From an uncultured Oceanospirillales bacterium (lineage in GTDB: Bacteria > Pseudomonadota > Gammaproteobacteria > Xanthomonadales > SZUA-36): a stretch of 64,000 nt of DNA. Under the pieces are notes generated by a model that made no database searches, had not been told where the DNA came from, and saw nothing but the letters and a program-made list of their open reading frames with translations. The DNA is taken from contig CAJXKA010000005.1 in the NCBI GenBank assembly GCA_913055655.1, forward strand, positions 124,001 through 188,000, read 5' to 3'. This document shows positions 53,680 through 62,371 of the stretch, piece after piece. A program made the position numbers and the translations under genes. The first letter of the stretch is position 1. Every line of letters begins with the position of its first letter.

Positions 53680-54975
53680 ATGTACACACCCCGAATTTCC
53701 ACCTACCTGGCCACCATCGCCATCGCCGTCAGCACACTGCTGCCAACAGGCGTGCAGGCCCAGGTCGAACCCATCGACAGCATTGTTGCGCTGGTCGAAG
53801 AAGACGTGATCCTGCGCAGTGAACTCGACACCGCCATCGAGGGCATCGTCGAACGCATCCGTGCACAGGGCGGCGGCATGCCCCCGCAGGACCTGCTGGA
53901 GAAACAGGTGCTTGAACGCCTGGTCGTGCGCAAGCTGCAGGTGCAGCGCGCCATGCAGACCGGCATTCGCGTCAGCGACGCCGATATCGACCAGGCACTG
54001 GTGAACGTCGCCCAGCAAAACGGCATTTCGTTGGACCAGCTGCGCCAGGTCATCACCTCCGAGGGCGAGGACTTTGCCGACTTTCGGCAGAACCTGGGCG
54101 AGGAGATCATGGCGGACCGGCTGCGCCAGCGCGTGGTCAACAGCATGGACCCGGTCAGCGAGACCGAGATCGACATCATGCTCGCATCCGAAGACTTCTC
54201 GGGTGGTGAATACGACCTCTCCCAGATCCTGGTCCGCGTACAGGACGGCGCCACGCCCCAGGCCGTGGCCGAGGCCCAGGCGCGCGTCGACCAGATCCAC
54301 ACCGACCTGGAAAACGGCATGGACTTCGACCAGGCCGCCATCAGCTATTCCGAGAGCGGTGATGCACTGGAAGGCGGGCGCATCGGCTGGCGTGACCTGA
54401 GCAGTATCCCGCGCGAGTTCGCCGACGCCGTTCGCGACCTGCAGCCCGGCCAGTTTTCGGAACCGATTCGCAGCCCCGCGGGCCTGCACATCCTGCGTGT
54501 CAATGACCGCCGCGAGCGGCAGCGCGTAATGGCCGAGGAATACCGCGCCAACCACATCCAGATCACACCCAACGAACTGGTCTCGGCGCGCGAGGCGATG
54601 GAGGAAATCCGTACCATTCACGACCGCATCGAGGACGGCGAGGACTTTGCCGAACTCGCGCGCGAATTCTCCGACGACACGACCAGCGCCAACATTGGCG
54701 GCGACATGGGCTGGATCATCCCCGAGCAGTTCGGTGACCGCTTCGCCGCCATGCTGGCGGGGCTCGAGGACGGCGAGATCAGTGAGCCCTTCCAGACCAC
54801 CGAGGGCTGGCACATCGTCCAGCGCACCGGCTATCGCGAAACCGACGTCACCGACCAGGCCCTGCGCAACATGGCCCGCCAGACCATCATGCAACGCCGC
54901 GCGGACTCCGAGATAGAAAGCTTCATCCGCCAGATGCGCGAGGAAGCTTACGTCGATATCCGCCTGCCAGGCTGA
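53680..54975 (+). CDS. surA: Periplasmic peptidyl-prolyl isomerase/chaperone SurA
   Basis: 431 residues. Leader ends VQAQ. An N-terminal chaperone helix bundle (IDSIVALVEEDVILRSELD) precedes two parvulin domains at about 175-275 (EYDLSQILVRV, SGDALEGGRIGW, PGQFSEPIRSPAGLHILRV) and 285-385 (NHIQITPNEL, IGGDMGWIIPEQF, GWHIVQRTGYRE). It escorts outer-membrane proteins, including LptD, to the BAM complex. The stop overlaps the pdxA start by one base (TGATG). Confidence 0.96.
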   Translation: MYTPRISTYLATIAIAVSTLLPTGVQAQVEPIDSIVALVEEDVILRSELDTAIEGIVERIRAQGGGMPPQDLLEKQVLERLVVRKLQVQRAMQTGIRVSDADIDQALVNVAQQNGISLDQLRQVITSEGEDFADFRQNLGEEIMADRLRQRVVNSMDPVSETEIDIMLASEDFSGGEYDLSQILVRVQDGATPQAVAEAQARVDQIHTDLENGMDFDQAAISYSESGDALEGGRIGWRDLSSIPREFADAVRDLQPGQFSEPIRSPAGLHILRVNDRRERQRVMAEEYRANHIQITPNELVSAREAMEEIRTIHDRIEDGEDFAELAREFSDDTTSANIGGDMGWIIPEQFGDRFAAMLAGLEDGEISEPFQTTEGWHIVQRTGYRETDVTDQALRNMARQTIMQRRADSEIESFIRQMREEAYVDIRLPG

Positions 54976-56066
54976 TGGCCGCGTCGCCCTGGCTGGCGGT
55001 GACGCCGGGGGAGCCTGCGGGGATCGGGGCTGAGTGTGTCGTGCGGCTGGCAAGTGGCCAGGTACTGAAGGCGCGCAGTAGTTTTTCCGCAAATTACTCA
55101 AAAAGTGCTGAATTTGCAGAATTTGGTGAGGCTGGTGAGCTGCGTGTTGATGACGTGCAGGCTGGCGGGCTGGTGGCCGTCTGTGACCCGGAAATACTGA
55201 AGAACGCAGCGACTTCGCTGGGGATAGACATCGAGCTGGTGGAGTGGGTGCCGGGGCTTGAGCCTGTGGCGGGGCGGCTGGCTTACCTGCCGGTGGCGTT
55301 GCGGGCGGCGGCGGTGCCCGGGAAGCTTGATCCGGTCAATGCGCCTTATGTACTGGATACGCTGCGCGCGGCGGTCGGGCTGGTCCGGTCCGGCGACGCG
55401 GCGGCGCTGGTGACGGGGCCGGTCCACAAGGGCGTGATCAATGACGCGGGAATTCCGTTCAGCGGCCACACCGAATTCCTGGCCGACCTGGCGGGTGTAC
55501 CGCGGGTGGTCATGATGCTGGCGGCGGACGACCTGCGGGTTGCACTCGTGACCACTCACCTGCCCCTTCGCGATGTCGCCGACGCGATTACGCCGGATGC
55601 CGTGGAAAGCGCCATCCGCATCACGGTGCAGTCACTTCGCGAACGCTTCGGCATCGCCCGGCCGCGGCTGCAGGTGCTGGGCCTGAACCCACATGCCGGC
55701 GAAGGTGGACACCTGGGGCACGAGGATGACGCCATCATCGCACCGGCCATTGAACGCTGTCGCGGCGCCGACATCGAACTGGCCGGCCCCCTGCCGGCCG
55801 ACACCGCGTTTACCCCCACAGCGCTGGCCCGCTGCGACGCCGTCCTCGCCATGTATCACGACCAGGGCCTGCCCGTGCTCAAACACGCCGGTTTCGGGCG
55901 GGCCGTGAACATCACCCTGGGGCTGCCGTTCACACGGGTGTCGGTCGACCACGGCACCGCCATCGACATCGCCGGCCAGGGCAAGGCCGACGCGTCCAGC
56001 CTGGGCCACGCCGTGGCCATGGCGCGGACCATGACTGCCGCTGCAACCGCACGGACCGGCCCGTGA
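54975..56066 (+). CDS. pdxA: 4-hydroxythreonine-4-phosphate dehydrogenase, with unusual N-terminal insert
   Basis: 363 residues, longer than usual (about 330). LAVTPGEPAGIGAECVVRLA is the start, VTGPVHKGVIND, FSGHTEFLADL, GLNPHAGEGGHLG and MYHDQGLPVLKHAGF carry the metal and substrate residues. It works in the DXP-dependent vitamin B6 pathway. Residues about 28-63 form an insert between the PGEPAGIG block and LVAVCDPEIL that PdxA proteins lack. The matching DNA (55060-55170) is AT-richer, with a GCAAATT/AATTTGC inverted repeat and tandem GAATTTG. Codon use of the first ~400 bases (many GGG, GGT, GCT) also differs from the rest. All catalytic motifs are downstream and intact. Confidence 0.94.
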   Translation: MAASPWLAVTPGEPAGIGAECVVRLASGQVLKARSSFSANYSKSAEFAEFGEAGELRVDDVQAGGLVAVCDPEILKNAATSLGIDIELVEWVPGLEPVAGRLAYLPVALRAAAVPGKLDPVNAPYVLDTLRAAVGLVRSGDAAALVTGPVHKGVINDAGIPFSGHTEFLADLAGVPRVVMMLAADDLRVALVTTHLPLRDVADAITPDAVESAIRITVQSLRERFGIARPRLQVLGLNPHAGEGGHLGHEDDAIIAPAIERCRGADIELAGPLPADTAFTPTALARCDAVLAMYHDQGLPVLKHAGFGRAVNITLGLPFTRVSVDHGTAIDIAGQGKADASSLGHAVAMARTMTAAATARTGP

Positions 56067-56830
56067 ATCACCGCGCCCGCAAGCGTTTCGGCCAGAACTT
56101 CCTGGTCGACGGTAATGTCATTGACCGCATCGTCGCGTCCATCGCGCCGCGGCCGGGTGAACGTATCGTCGAGATCGGCCCGGGACGCGAGGCGATCACC
56201 GGGCCACTGATCGATGCCGGCGCCGACCTCGCCGTGGTGGAAATCGACCGTGACCTGGCCGCATCGCTGCGGCAACGTCGCCCGAAACTGGAAGTGGTCT
56301 GCGAAGACGCCCTGAGTGTGGATTTCAGCGCCCTGTCCAGCGGCCGGCGCTGGCGCCTGGTCGGCAACCTGCCCTACAACATTTCCACGCCGCTGCTGTT
56401 CCACGTCCTCGGCCAGCATGAACCGCCGGCCGACATGCATTTCATGCTGCAAAAGGAAGTGGTCGACCGCATGACCGCGGCGCCCGGTGGCGGCGATTAC
56501 GGCCGCCTGAGCCTGGCCTGCCAGAACCTGGCCGTGGTCACACCGCTGTTCCAGGTGGGCCCCGAGGCCTTTGACCCGCGCCCGAAAGTCGATTCCGCCG
56601 TTGTCCGGCTGGAGCCCCGCGCCAACCCGCTGGTCCCCGCGGCGCACCAGGCCGCGTTCGACCGCCTGGTGCTGAAGGCGTTTTCCATGCGGCGCAAGAC
56701 CCTCCGCAACAGCCTGAAGGGGCTGGTGGACGATGATGGCTTCCAGGCCGCCGGGGTCGACCCGGGCGCGCGCCCGGAAACAATCTCCCTGGACGCATTC
56801 GCCCGACTCGCGGCCAATGGCCTGCTATGA
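56063..56830 (+). CDS. rsmA: 16S rRNA dimethyladenosine transferase
   Basis: 255 residues. KRFGQNFLVDGNVID is the N-terminal signature, VEIGPGREAIT (36-46) the SAM motif and NLPYNIS (102-108) the catalytic motif, followed by MLQKEVVDRM. Motif I normally reads GPGxGALT; here Glu replaces the second Gly. It dimethylates two adjacent adenosines near the 16S 3' end. GTG start overlaps the pdxA stop, and its stop overlaps apaG, four bases each. Confidence 0.96.
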   Translation: MNHRARKRFGQNFLVDGNVIDRIVASIAPRPGERIVEIGPGREAITGPLIDAGADLAVVEIDRDLAASLRQRRPKLEVVCEDALSVDFSALSSGRRWRLVGNLPYNISTPLLFHVLGQHEPPADMHFMLQKEVVDRMTAAPGGGDYGRLSLACQNLAVVTPLFQVGPEAFDPRPKVDSAVVRLEPRANPLVPAAHQAAFDRLVLKAFSMRRKTLRNSLKGLVDDDGFQAAGVDPGARPETISLDAFARLAANGLL

Positions 56831-57222
56831 TGGAAGCAAGCCAAACGGAACCGGATATGCCCGCGGAAATACCCGTCAAGATTGTGCCCGTGCCCCAGTA
56901 CCTGGGCGAACACGAGGACCAGTACGCCTTCGCCTACACCATCCACATCACCAACGAGGGCGAGGTGAGCATCACCCTGCTCAACCGTCACTGGATTATT
57001 ACCCACGGTGACGGGCACATGGAGGAAGTGGTGGGTGACGGCGTGGTGGGCGAAACCCCGGAACTGCCGCCCGGGGCACGTTACAGCTACACCAGCGGCG
57101 CATTCATCCCCACGCGGGCCGGTTCGATGAAAGGGTCTTACGGCTTCGAAACCGAGTCCGGCGAACCCTTCCGCGTCGATATCCCCGAGTTCGCGCTGCT
57201 GGCGCCCGACTCCCTGCACTGA
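56827..57222 (+). CDS. apaG: ApaG-domain protein
   Basis: 131 residues. YAFAYTIHITNEGEVSITLLNRHWIITHGDGH and VVGETPELPPGARYSYTSGA are family signatures of this fibronectin-III-like fold. ApaG is encoded beside ApaH in many Proteobacteria, but its biochemical role is unsettled. Start ATG overlaps the rsmA stop (ATGA). Confidence 0.95.
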   Translation: MMEASQTEPDMPAEIPVKIVPVPQYLGEHEDQYAFAYTIHITNEGEVSITLLNRHWIITHGDGHMEEVVGDGVVGETPELPPGARYSYTSGAFIPTRAGSMKGSYGFETESGEPFRVDIPEFALLAPDSLH

Positions 57223-57243
57223 GTCCCGGCGCCCGGCGTTTCC

Positions 57244-58056
57244 ATGGCCACTTACCTGGTGGGGGATATTCAGGGTTGCTACGACCCGCTCCAGCGCCTG
57301 CTGGAGAAGGTCGCCTTCGACCCGGCCGAGGATTTGCTCTGGCCCTGCGGCGACCTGGTGAACCGCGGCGGTCGTTCGCTGGAAGTCCTGCGCCTGCTTC
57401 ACGGCATGCGCGACCGGGTCAGTGTGACGCTGGGCAACCATGACCTGCACCTGCTGGCGGCAGCGTCGAAATTCCCCAAGGGCGGCCATCGCAACGCGGA
57501 ATTCGACCGCATCCTGGTCGCGCACGATCGCGAGCCCCTGCTGGAATGGCTGGCGAATGAGCCCCTGGTCACCTGGTCGCCGGAGCACCAGTTGCTGCGC
57601 ATGCACGCGGGCGTCATTCCCCAATGGAACGTTGAAACCACGCTGGCCCGGGCCGACGAGGTCCACCGGGTGCTGCGTTCGGGTCAACGACGAAAATTCC
57701 TGCGCAAGATGTACGGCGGCCGGCCGCGCCGCTGGGACGACGACCTGAAGGGCTGGAAGCGGTTGCGGCTGATCACCAAGATCTTCACCCAGCTGCGCTT
57801 CTGCAAGCCGAATGGCCGGGCGGATTTCAACGCCTCCGGGCCGCCGGGCAGTGGCAAGGCCAGCTACAAGCCGTGGTTCAAGCACAAGAACCGCAGGACC
57901 CGCGACGTGCGCATCATTTTCGGCCACTGGGCCGCGCTCGGCCTGCGGGTCAGGAAGCGCTACGTGGCGCTGGACTCGGGTTGCGTGTGGGGCGGGTCGC
58001 TGACCGCCTACCGGCTCGAGGACGGCGAGGTTTTCCAGGTGAAATCGAAACCCTGA
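57244..58056 (+). CDS. apaH: Symmetrical bis(5'-nucleosyl)-tetraphosphatase
   Basis: 270 residues. Metallophosphatase motifs: YLVGDIQGCYDPLQRLL, PCGDLVNRGGRSLEVL, TLGNHDLHLLA, and late IIFGHWAALG followed by ALDSGCVWGGSLTAYRLE. It cleaves Ap4A into two ADP. Ends the lptD-to-apaH block; convergent with folA with a 19-base gap. Confidence 0.96.
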   Translation: MATYLVGDIQGCYDPLQRLLEKVAFDPAEDLLWPCGDLVNRGGRSLEVLRLLHGMRDRVSVTLGNHDLHLLAAASKFPKGGHRNAEFDRILVAHDREPLLEWLANEPLVTWSPEHQLLRMHAGVIPQWNVETTLARADEVHRVLRSGQRRKFLRKMYGGRPRRWDDDLKGWKRLRLITKIFTQLRFCKPNGRADFNASGPPGSGKASYKPWFKHKNRRTRDVRIIFGHWAALGLRVRKRYVALDSGCVWGGSLTAYRLEDGEVFQVKSKP

Positions 58057-58075
58057 AAAAGGCGAGCGCCGGGCG

Positions 58076-58570
58076 TCAGGCCCTCACCCATTCATCGATA
58101 CTGAACGCCAGCGGGTTTTTGTCATCGGCCTCGAAACGCTCGCTGGACACCAGTTGCCAGGCCTCGGTCGACCATTCGGGAAACCAGGTATCGGCCTCCG
58201 GCGTCGCTTCCACCATGGTCAGCACCATCCTTGATGCCAGCGGCAGCGCCTGGCGGTAGAGTTCGCCACCGCCAATGACCATCACCTCTATGCCTTCGGC
58301 GAGTTCCATGGCCTCGACCAGGGAATGCGCCACGACGCAGCCTTCCGCGCGCCAGGCCTCGTCCCGGGTGACCACCAGGTTCTGCCGGCCCGGCAGCGGC
58401 CGGCCGATGGACGCATACGTCTTGCGCCCCATCAGCACCGGTTTGCCCAGGGTCACACGCTTGAAGTGCTGCAGTTCGGCCGGCAGGTGCCAGGGCAAGC
58501 GGCCGGCCTTGCCGATCCCCCGGTTGCGCCCCATGGCGGCGACGATGGTCAGTGAACGGTTCAACGGCAA
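58076..58570 (-). CDS. folA: Dihydrofolate reductase
   Basis: 164 residues. SLTIVAAMGRNRGIGKAGRLPWHLPAELQHFKRVT is the active-site region; MGRKTYASIGRPLPGRQNLVVTR and VMVIGGGELYRQALP are cofactor motifs. The catalytic acid position (Asp27 of E. coli) is a Glu here, in LPAELQHFK. It regenerates tetrahydrofolate used by ThyA. The start appears to be a TTG at 58570, directly after the thyA stop; no ATG gives a full N-terminus. Last gene of lgt-thyA-folA. Confidence 0.95.
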   Translation of the reverse strand: MPLNRSLTIVAAMGRNRGIGKAGRLPWHLPAELQHFKRVTLGKPVLMGRKTYASIGRPLPGRQNLVVTRDEAWRAEGCVVAHSLVEAMELAEGIEVMVIGGGELYRQALPLASRMVLTMVEATPEADTWFPEWSTEAWQLVSSERFEADDKNPLAFSIDEWVRA

Positions 58571-59404
58571 TCAGACGGCGATAGGCGCGCGGATGCCGGG
58601 GTGGGACTGGTAATCCAGCAGCTCGAAATCCTCGAAACGGAAATCCCACAGCGAACGGACATCCGGGTTCAGCCGCATCACCGGCAATTCCAGCGGCTCG
58701 CGGGTCAACTGCTCACGCACCTGCTGGAAATGATTCGAGTAAATATGGACATCGCCGAAAGTGTGTACGAAATCACCCGGCTGGTAGTCCAGCACCTGCG
58801 CCATCATCAGCGTCAGCAACGAATACGAGGCGATATTGAACGGCACGCCCAGGAAGACGTCGGCGCTGCGTTGGTACAGCTGGCAGCTGAGCTTGCCGTC
58901 GGCGACGTAGAACTGGAACAGCGCGTGGCAGGGCGGCAGCGCCTGGCGGCCGGCGCTGGCGTTGTCGCGCGGGCTGACCTGCTCGTCCGGCAGCACCGCC
59001 GGGTTCCACGCCGACAGCACGTGGCGACGGGAATCGGGCCGTTTGGCCAGGTTGTCCATCAGCTCCGCCAGCTGGTCGATTTCCGTACCATCAGGGCTTT
59101 GCCAGCGCCGCCACTGTGCGCCATACACCGGGCCCAACTCGCCATTCTCATCCGCCCATTCGTCCCAGATGCTGACGCCGTGTTCCTTCAGGTAGGCGAT
59201 ATTGGTGTCGCCGCGAATGAACCACAGCAATTCGTGGATGATTGAGCGCAGGTGCAGCTTCTTCGTGGTCAACAGCGGAAAACCGGCGGACAGGTCGAAA
59301 CGCAGCTGGCGGCCGAACACGCTGCGCGTACCCGTGCCGGTGCGGTCGGATTTGTCGGTGCCGTTCTCCAGGATGTCCTGGAGCAGGTCGAGATAGGTGC
59401 GCAT
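58571..59404 (-). CDS. thyA: Thymidylate synthase
   Basis: 277 residues. [18 protein letters not shown] and [21 protein letters not shown] start the protein; catalytic Cys in [12 protein letters not shown] and [20 protein letters not shown] for folate binding. A short insert ([15 protein letters not shown]) before the catalytic Cys makes it about a dozen residues longer than E. coli ThyA. It methylates dUMP using methylene-THF. Start ATG shares one base with the lgt stop. Confidence 0.97.
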   Translation of the reverse strand: MRTYLDLLQDILENGTDKSDRTGTGTRSVFGRQLRFDLSAGFPLLTTKKLHLRSIIHELLWFIRGDTNIAYLKEHGVSIWDEWADENGELGPVYGAQWRRWQSPDGTEIDQLAELMDNLAKRPDSRRHVLSAWNPAVLPDEQVSPRDNASAGRQALPPCHALFQFYVADGKLSCQLYQRSADVFLGVPFNIASYSLLTLMMAQVLDYQPGDFVHTFGDVHIYSNHFQQVREQLTREPLELPVMRLNPDVRSLWDFRFEDFELLDYQSHPGIRAPIAV

Positions 59405-60279
59405 CAGTTCCTTTCCAGGCCGGGCTTCGCCGCACGGCGATAGGCGATCACCATGAACGCGATGCCGATGGCGACCATCGGGGTCGACAATACCATGCCC
59501 ATGGTCAGCCAGTCCCCGACCAGGTAGCCGATATGGGCGTCCGGTTCGCGGAAGAACTCGACGATGCCGCGGAACAGGCCGTAGCCGGCCAGGAAGAGGC
59601 CGGAAACAGCCCCGGTCGGCCGCGGCCGGGACGCGAACCAGAGCAGGATGAAGAATAATGTCAGTCCTTCGAGAGCGGCGTGGTAAAGCTGGCTCGGGTG
59701 ACGTGCGAACGCGTCCAGCAGTCCGGCCCGCCAGGCTGTTTCCAGGCCGCCTTCCACGGCGCCCGCGGGCAGCGATGCGGGAAAGATCATCGCCCAGGGC
59801 ACGTCACTGACCCGCCCCCAGAGTTCACCGCCAATGAAATTTCCGATCCGACCGAACGCCAGGCCCAGCGGCACCACCGGCACGACAAAATCCGCCGTTT
59901 GCCAGAATGTCTTGCCGTTTCGACGACCAAACAGCCAGAGGGCGACAACCACACCAAGAAGGCCCCCATGAAACGACATGCCGCCTTCCCAGAGGCGCAA
60001 CAGGTAGAGCGGATCGTCAAGAAACTGGTCGAACCCGTAAAACAGGATGTAGCCCAGCCGCCCGCCGGCAATCACGCCCAGCATGCCGTAGAACATGAAA
60101 TCGCTGACTTGCTCCGGCGTCCAGCCGGCCCAGGGCAGCGTGCGCGCGCGCCAGGTCTGGATCAACCAGAACGCCCCGAAGGCCAGCAGGTAAGTGATGC
60201 CGTACCAGTGGACGGACAGCGGCCCGACCGAAAATGCGACCGGATCGAAATTGACGAGAAAATGGGCGGGTGCGTCCAA
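59404..60279 (-). CDS. lgt: Phosphatidylglycerol--prolipoprotein diacylglyceryl transferase
   Basis: 291 residues from a TTG at 60279, giving [34 protein letters not shown], in register with other Lgt proteins; an upstream GTG at 60354 would add 25 residues without family similarity. Seven spans. [10 protein letters not shown] and [17 protein letters not shown] are the Lgt signatures, the latter with the catalytic Arg; [12 protein letters not shown] follows. It attaches diacylglycerol to prolipoprotein cysteine. Confidence 0.94.
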   Translation of the reverse strand: MDAPAHFLVNFDPVAFSVGPLSVHWYGITYLLAFGAFWLIQTWRARTLPWAGWTPEQVSDFMFYGMLGVIAGGRLGYILFYGFDQFLDDPLYLLRLWEGGMSFHGGLLGVVVALWLFGRRNGKTFWQTADFVVPVVPLGLAFGRIGNFIGGELWGRVSDVPWAMIFPASLPAGAVEGGLETAWRAGLLDAFARHPSQLYHAALEGLTLFFILLWFASRPRPTGAVSGLFLAGYGLFRGIVEFFREPDAHIGYLVGDWLTMGMVLSTPMVAIGIAFMVIAYRRAAKPGLERN

Positions 60280-60324
60280 GGGGCGGCGACCGGAATGGTT
60301 ACAATGGGAACCGCGGCAGGATAA

Positions 60325-60344
60325 GTCACCCCCCGGTGGGTGAC
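60325..60344. promoter_or_regulatory. GTCACCC/GGGTGAC inverted repeat in the lgt-yyaL divergent gap
   Basis: Perfect seven-base arms separated by six bases (CCCGGT). It lies 50 bases before the thioredoxin-domain gene and upstream of lgt, so it could be an operator or a leader hairpin. No partner regulator is visible. Confidence 0.4.
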
Positions 60345-60394
60345 AAGCCAACACGACACCGCCGCGCCGTCAAAACCAGGGGACTCCGCCCGCC

Positions 60395-62368
60395 ATGAAC
60401 CGACTGCAAGACAGCGCCAGCCTGTACCTGCGCCAGCACGCCGACAACCCGGTCGACTGGTGGTCGTGGTGCGACGAGGCCCTGGCCGTGGCACGCGACA
60501 GCGGCAAGCCGATCCTGCTCTCGGTGGGTTACAGCGCCTGTCACTGGTGCCACGTCATGGCGCACGAATCCTTCGAGGACGCCGACACGGCCGCGGTGAT
60601 GAACGAGCTGTACGTGTGCATCAAGGTCGACCGCGAGGAACGCCCCGACCTCGACCGCCTCTACCAGCTTTCACACCAGATGCTGGCCGGCCAGGGCGGC
60701 GGCTGGCCACTGACCATGTTCCTGGCCCCGGACAGCCTTGCACCTTTTTATAGTGGCACCTATTTTCCGCCGGTGGCGCGCCACGGCATGCCGCCGTTTA
60801 CCGAGGTGCTGCGCCGCGCCCGGTCATGGTTCGATGCCGAGCCCGACCAGGTTGCCGCCGTCGGCCAGCGGCTGGACGCCGGGCTGGCGGCGATGCAGGC
60901 GCCGGTCACCCAGGGCCCGGACGCGGCCACCCCGGACGACCAGGTGCTCGAAGCCGCCGCCGTGAATGTCCGGCAACGGGCCAACACGGAACAGGGCGGC
61001 TTCGGTGGCGCCCCCAAGTTCCCCCAGGCGCCCCAGCTGGCCATGCTCACGACGCTTGCGCGGGTGACCGGTGATACCGACCTGGCCGATTTCCAGGTTT
61101 TCACCCTGGACATCATGGCGCGCGGCGGCCTGCGCGACCACCTCGATGGCGGCTTCTTCCGCTACTGCGTCGACCACGACTGGACCATCCCGCACTTCGA
61201 GAAAATGCTGTACGACAACGCGCAGTTGCTGCCGCTTTACGCCGAGGCCGCGCGGGACCGGGACGACGCCTGGCTGCGGACCTGTGCCGCGGGCATCGCC
61301 GCGTGGCTGATGAACGAAATGCGCGGGGAAGACGGCGCGTTCTTTGCCAGCATCGATGCCGATGCCGACGGCGAAGAAGGCGGCTACCACACCTGGACCC
61401 CGGACCAGGTGCGTGCCGTCCTGGACGAAAAGCAGTGGGCCGCCGCTGAACCGGTATTCGGTCTCGACGGCCCCGCCAACTTTGAGGGCCGCGCCTGGCA
61501 CCTGGTGCGTCGCAACGCCCTGGACGGCCACGGCCCGGCCCTGGAAGCGGCGATCGACGCCCTGTTGTCGACCCGCGCCGGGCGCATCGCGCCGGCGACC
61601 GACCACAAGCGACTGACCGCGTGGAATGCCCTGGCCGTGGAAGGACTGGTTCGCGCCGGCATGGCGCTGGCACAGGATGACTGGATCGACGCGGCCGAAC
61701 GCGCGTTCGGGTTCATTGAACAGAACGCCTGGGCAGGCGGTGGCCTGTTCGCGGTGCATGCCGGGGGCCGGGCCTATAACGCCGGTACGCTGGACGATTA
61801 CGCCTTCACGCTGTCAGCCGGCCTGGTGTTGCTGCAGGCGCGCTGGACCGATGAACGCCTGGCGTTCTGCGAAGCGCTGGCGAGTGCCCTCGTGAAACGT
61901 TTCTCCGACCCCGAGCATGGTGGCTTCTGGCTGACCGACCGGGACGCCGATGTGCCCATCCGGCGGCTGAAAGTGCCCCAGGACGACGCCACGCCATCAG
62001 GCGCGGCGGTGGCCGCCGGGGCGCTGCAGGCACTGGGCTGGCTGACGGCGGACGCACGCCTGATCGAATCCGCCAATGCCGCCGTCAATGCCGCGCGCGC
62101 CGACATGGAGAAGTACGCGCTCGGCCACGCCAGTTTCATCCGGGTGCTGGCGGACGGGATGAAGCCACCCGCAATGGTGGTCATCGAGGGCGGCAATGCC
62201 GACGCCATGGACCGGCTGCGAGACGTGGCGCGCCGCCACGATGCGGTACACTGCTTCGCTCGCCCCGGAGAGGGGGCGGTCACCGCCAGTGTCTGCCTGG
62301 GCGACCGCTGCCTGGCGCCGGTGACGACTGTCGAGGCACTCGAAGAACAACTCCAACAACGGAACTGA
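60395..62368 (+). CDS. Thioredoxin-domain (DUF255, YyaL/SSP411 family) protein
   Basis: 657 residues. The N-terminal thioredoxin-like domain has YLRQHADNPVDWWSW and SVGYSACHWCHVMAHESFED with a C-x-x-C pair, then VDREERPDLDRLY. The remaining ~480 residues form an alpha/alpha barrel like that of glycoside hydrolases and epimerases (GGFGGAPKFPQAPQL, GGLRDHLDGGFFRYCVD, PHFEKMLYDNAQLLPLYAEA). Function is unsettled; possibly a cellobiose epimerase-like or redox role. Its stop is three bases before the permease start. Confidence 0.9.
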   Translation: MNRLQDSASLYLRQHADNPVDWWSWCDEALAVARDSGKPILLSVGYSACHWCHVMAHESFEDADTAAVMNELYVCIKVDREERPDLDRLYQLSHQMLAGQGGGWPLTMFLAPDSLAPFYSGTYFPPVARHGMPPFTEVLRRARSWFDAEPDQVAAVGQRLDAGLAAMQAPVTQGPDAATPDDQVLEAAAVNVRQRANTEQGGFGGAPKFPQAPQLAMLTTLARVTGDTDLADFQVFTLDIMARGGLRDHLDGGFFRYCVDHDWTIPHFEKMLYDNAQLLPLYAEAARDRDDAWLRTCAAGIAAWLMNEMRGEDGAFFASIDADADGEEGGYHTWTPDQVRAVLDEKQWAAAEPVFGLDGPANFEGRAWHLVRRNALDGHGPALEAAIDALLSTRAGRIAPATDHKRLTAWNALAVEGLVRAGMALAQDDWIDAAERAFGFIEQNAWAGGGLFAVHAGGRAYNAGTLDDYAFTLSAGLVLLQARWTDERLAFCEALASALVKRFSDPEHGGFWLTDRDADVPIRRLKVPQDDATPSGAAVAAGALQALGWLTADARLIESANAAVNAARADMEKYALGHASFIRVLADGMKPPAMVVIEGGNADAMDRLRDVARRHDAVHCFARPGEGAVTASVCLGDRCLAPVTTVEALEEQLQQRN

Positions 62369-62371
62369 CCC

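Noticed and set aside
53641..57927. Minus-strand frames of 486 and 476 codons opposite surA, rsmA and apaH
   Set aside because: Antisense to conserved genes, no recognisable family.
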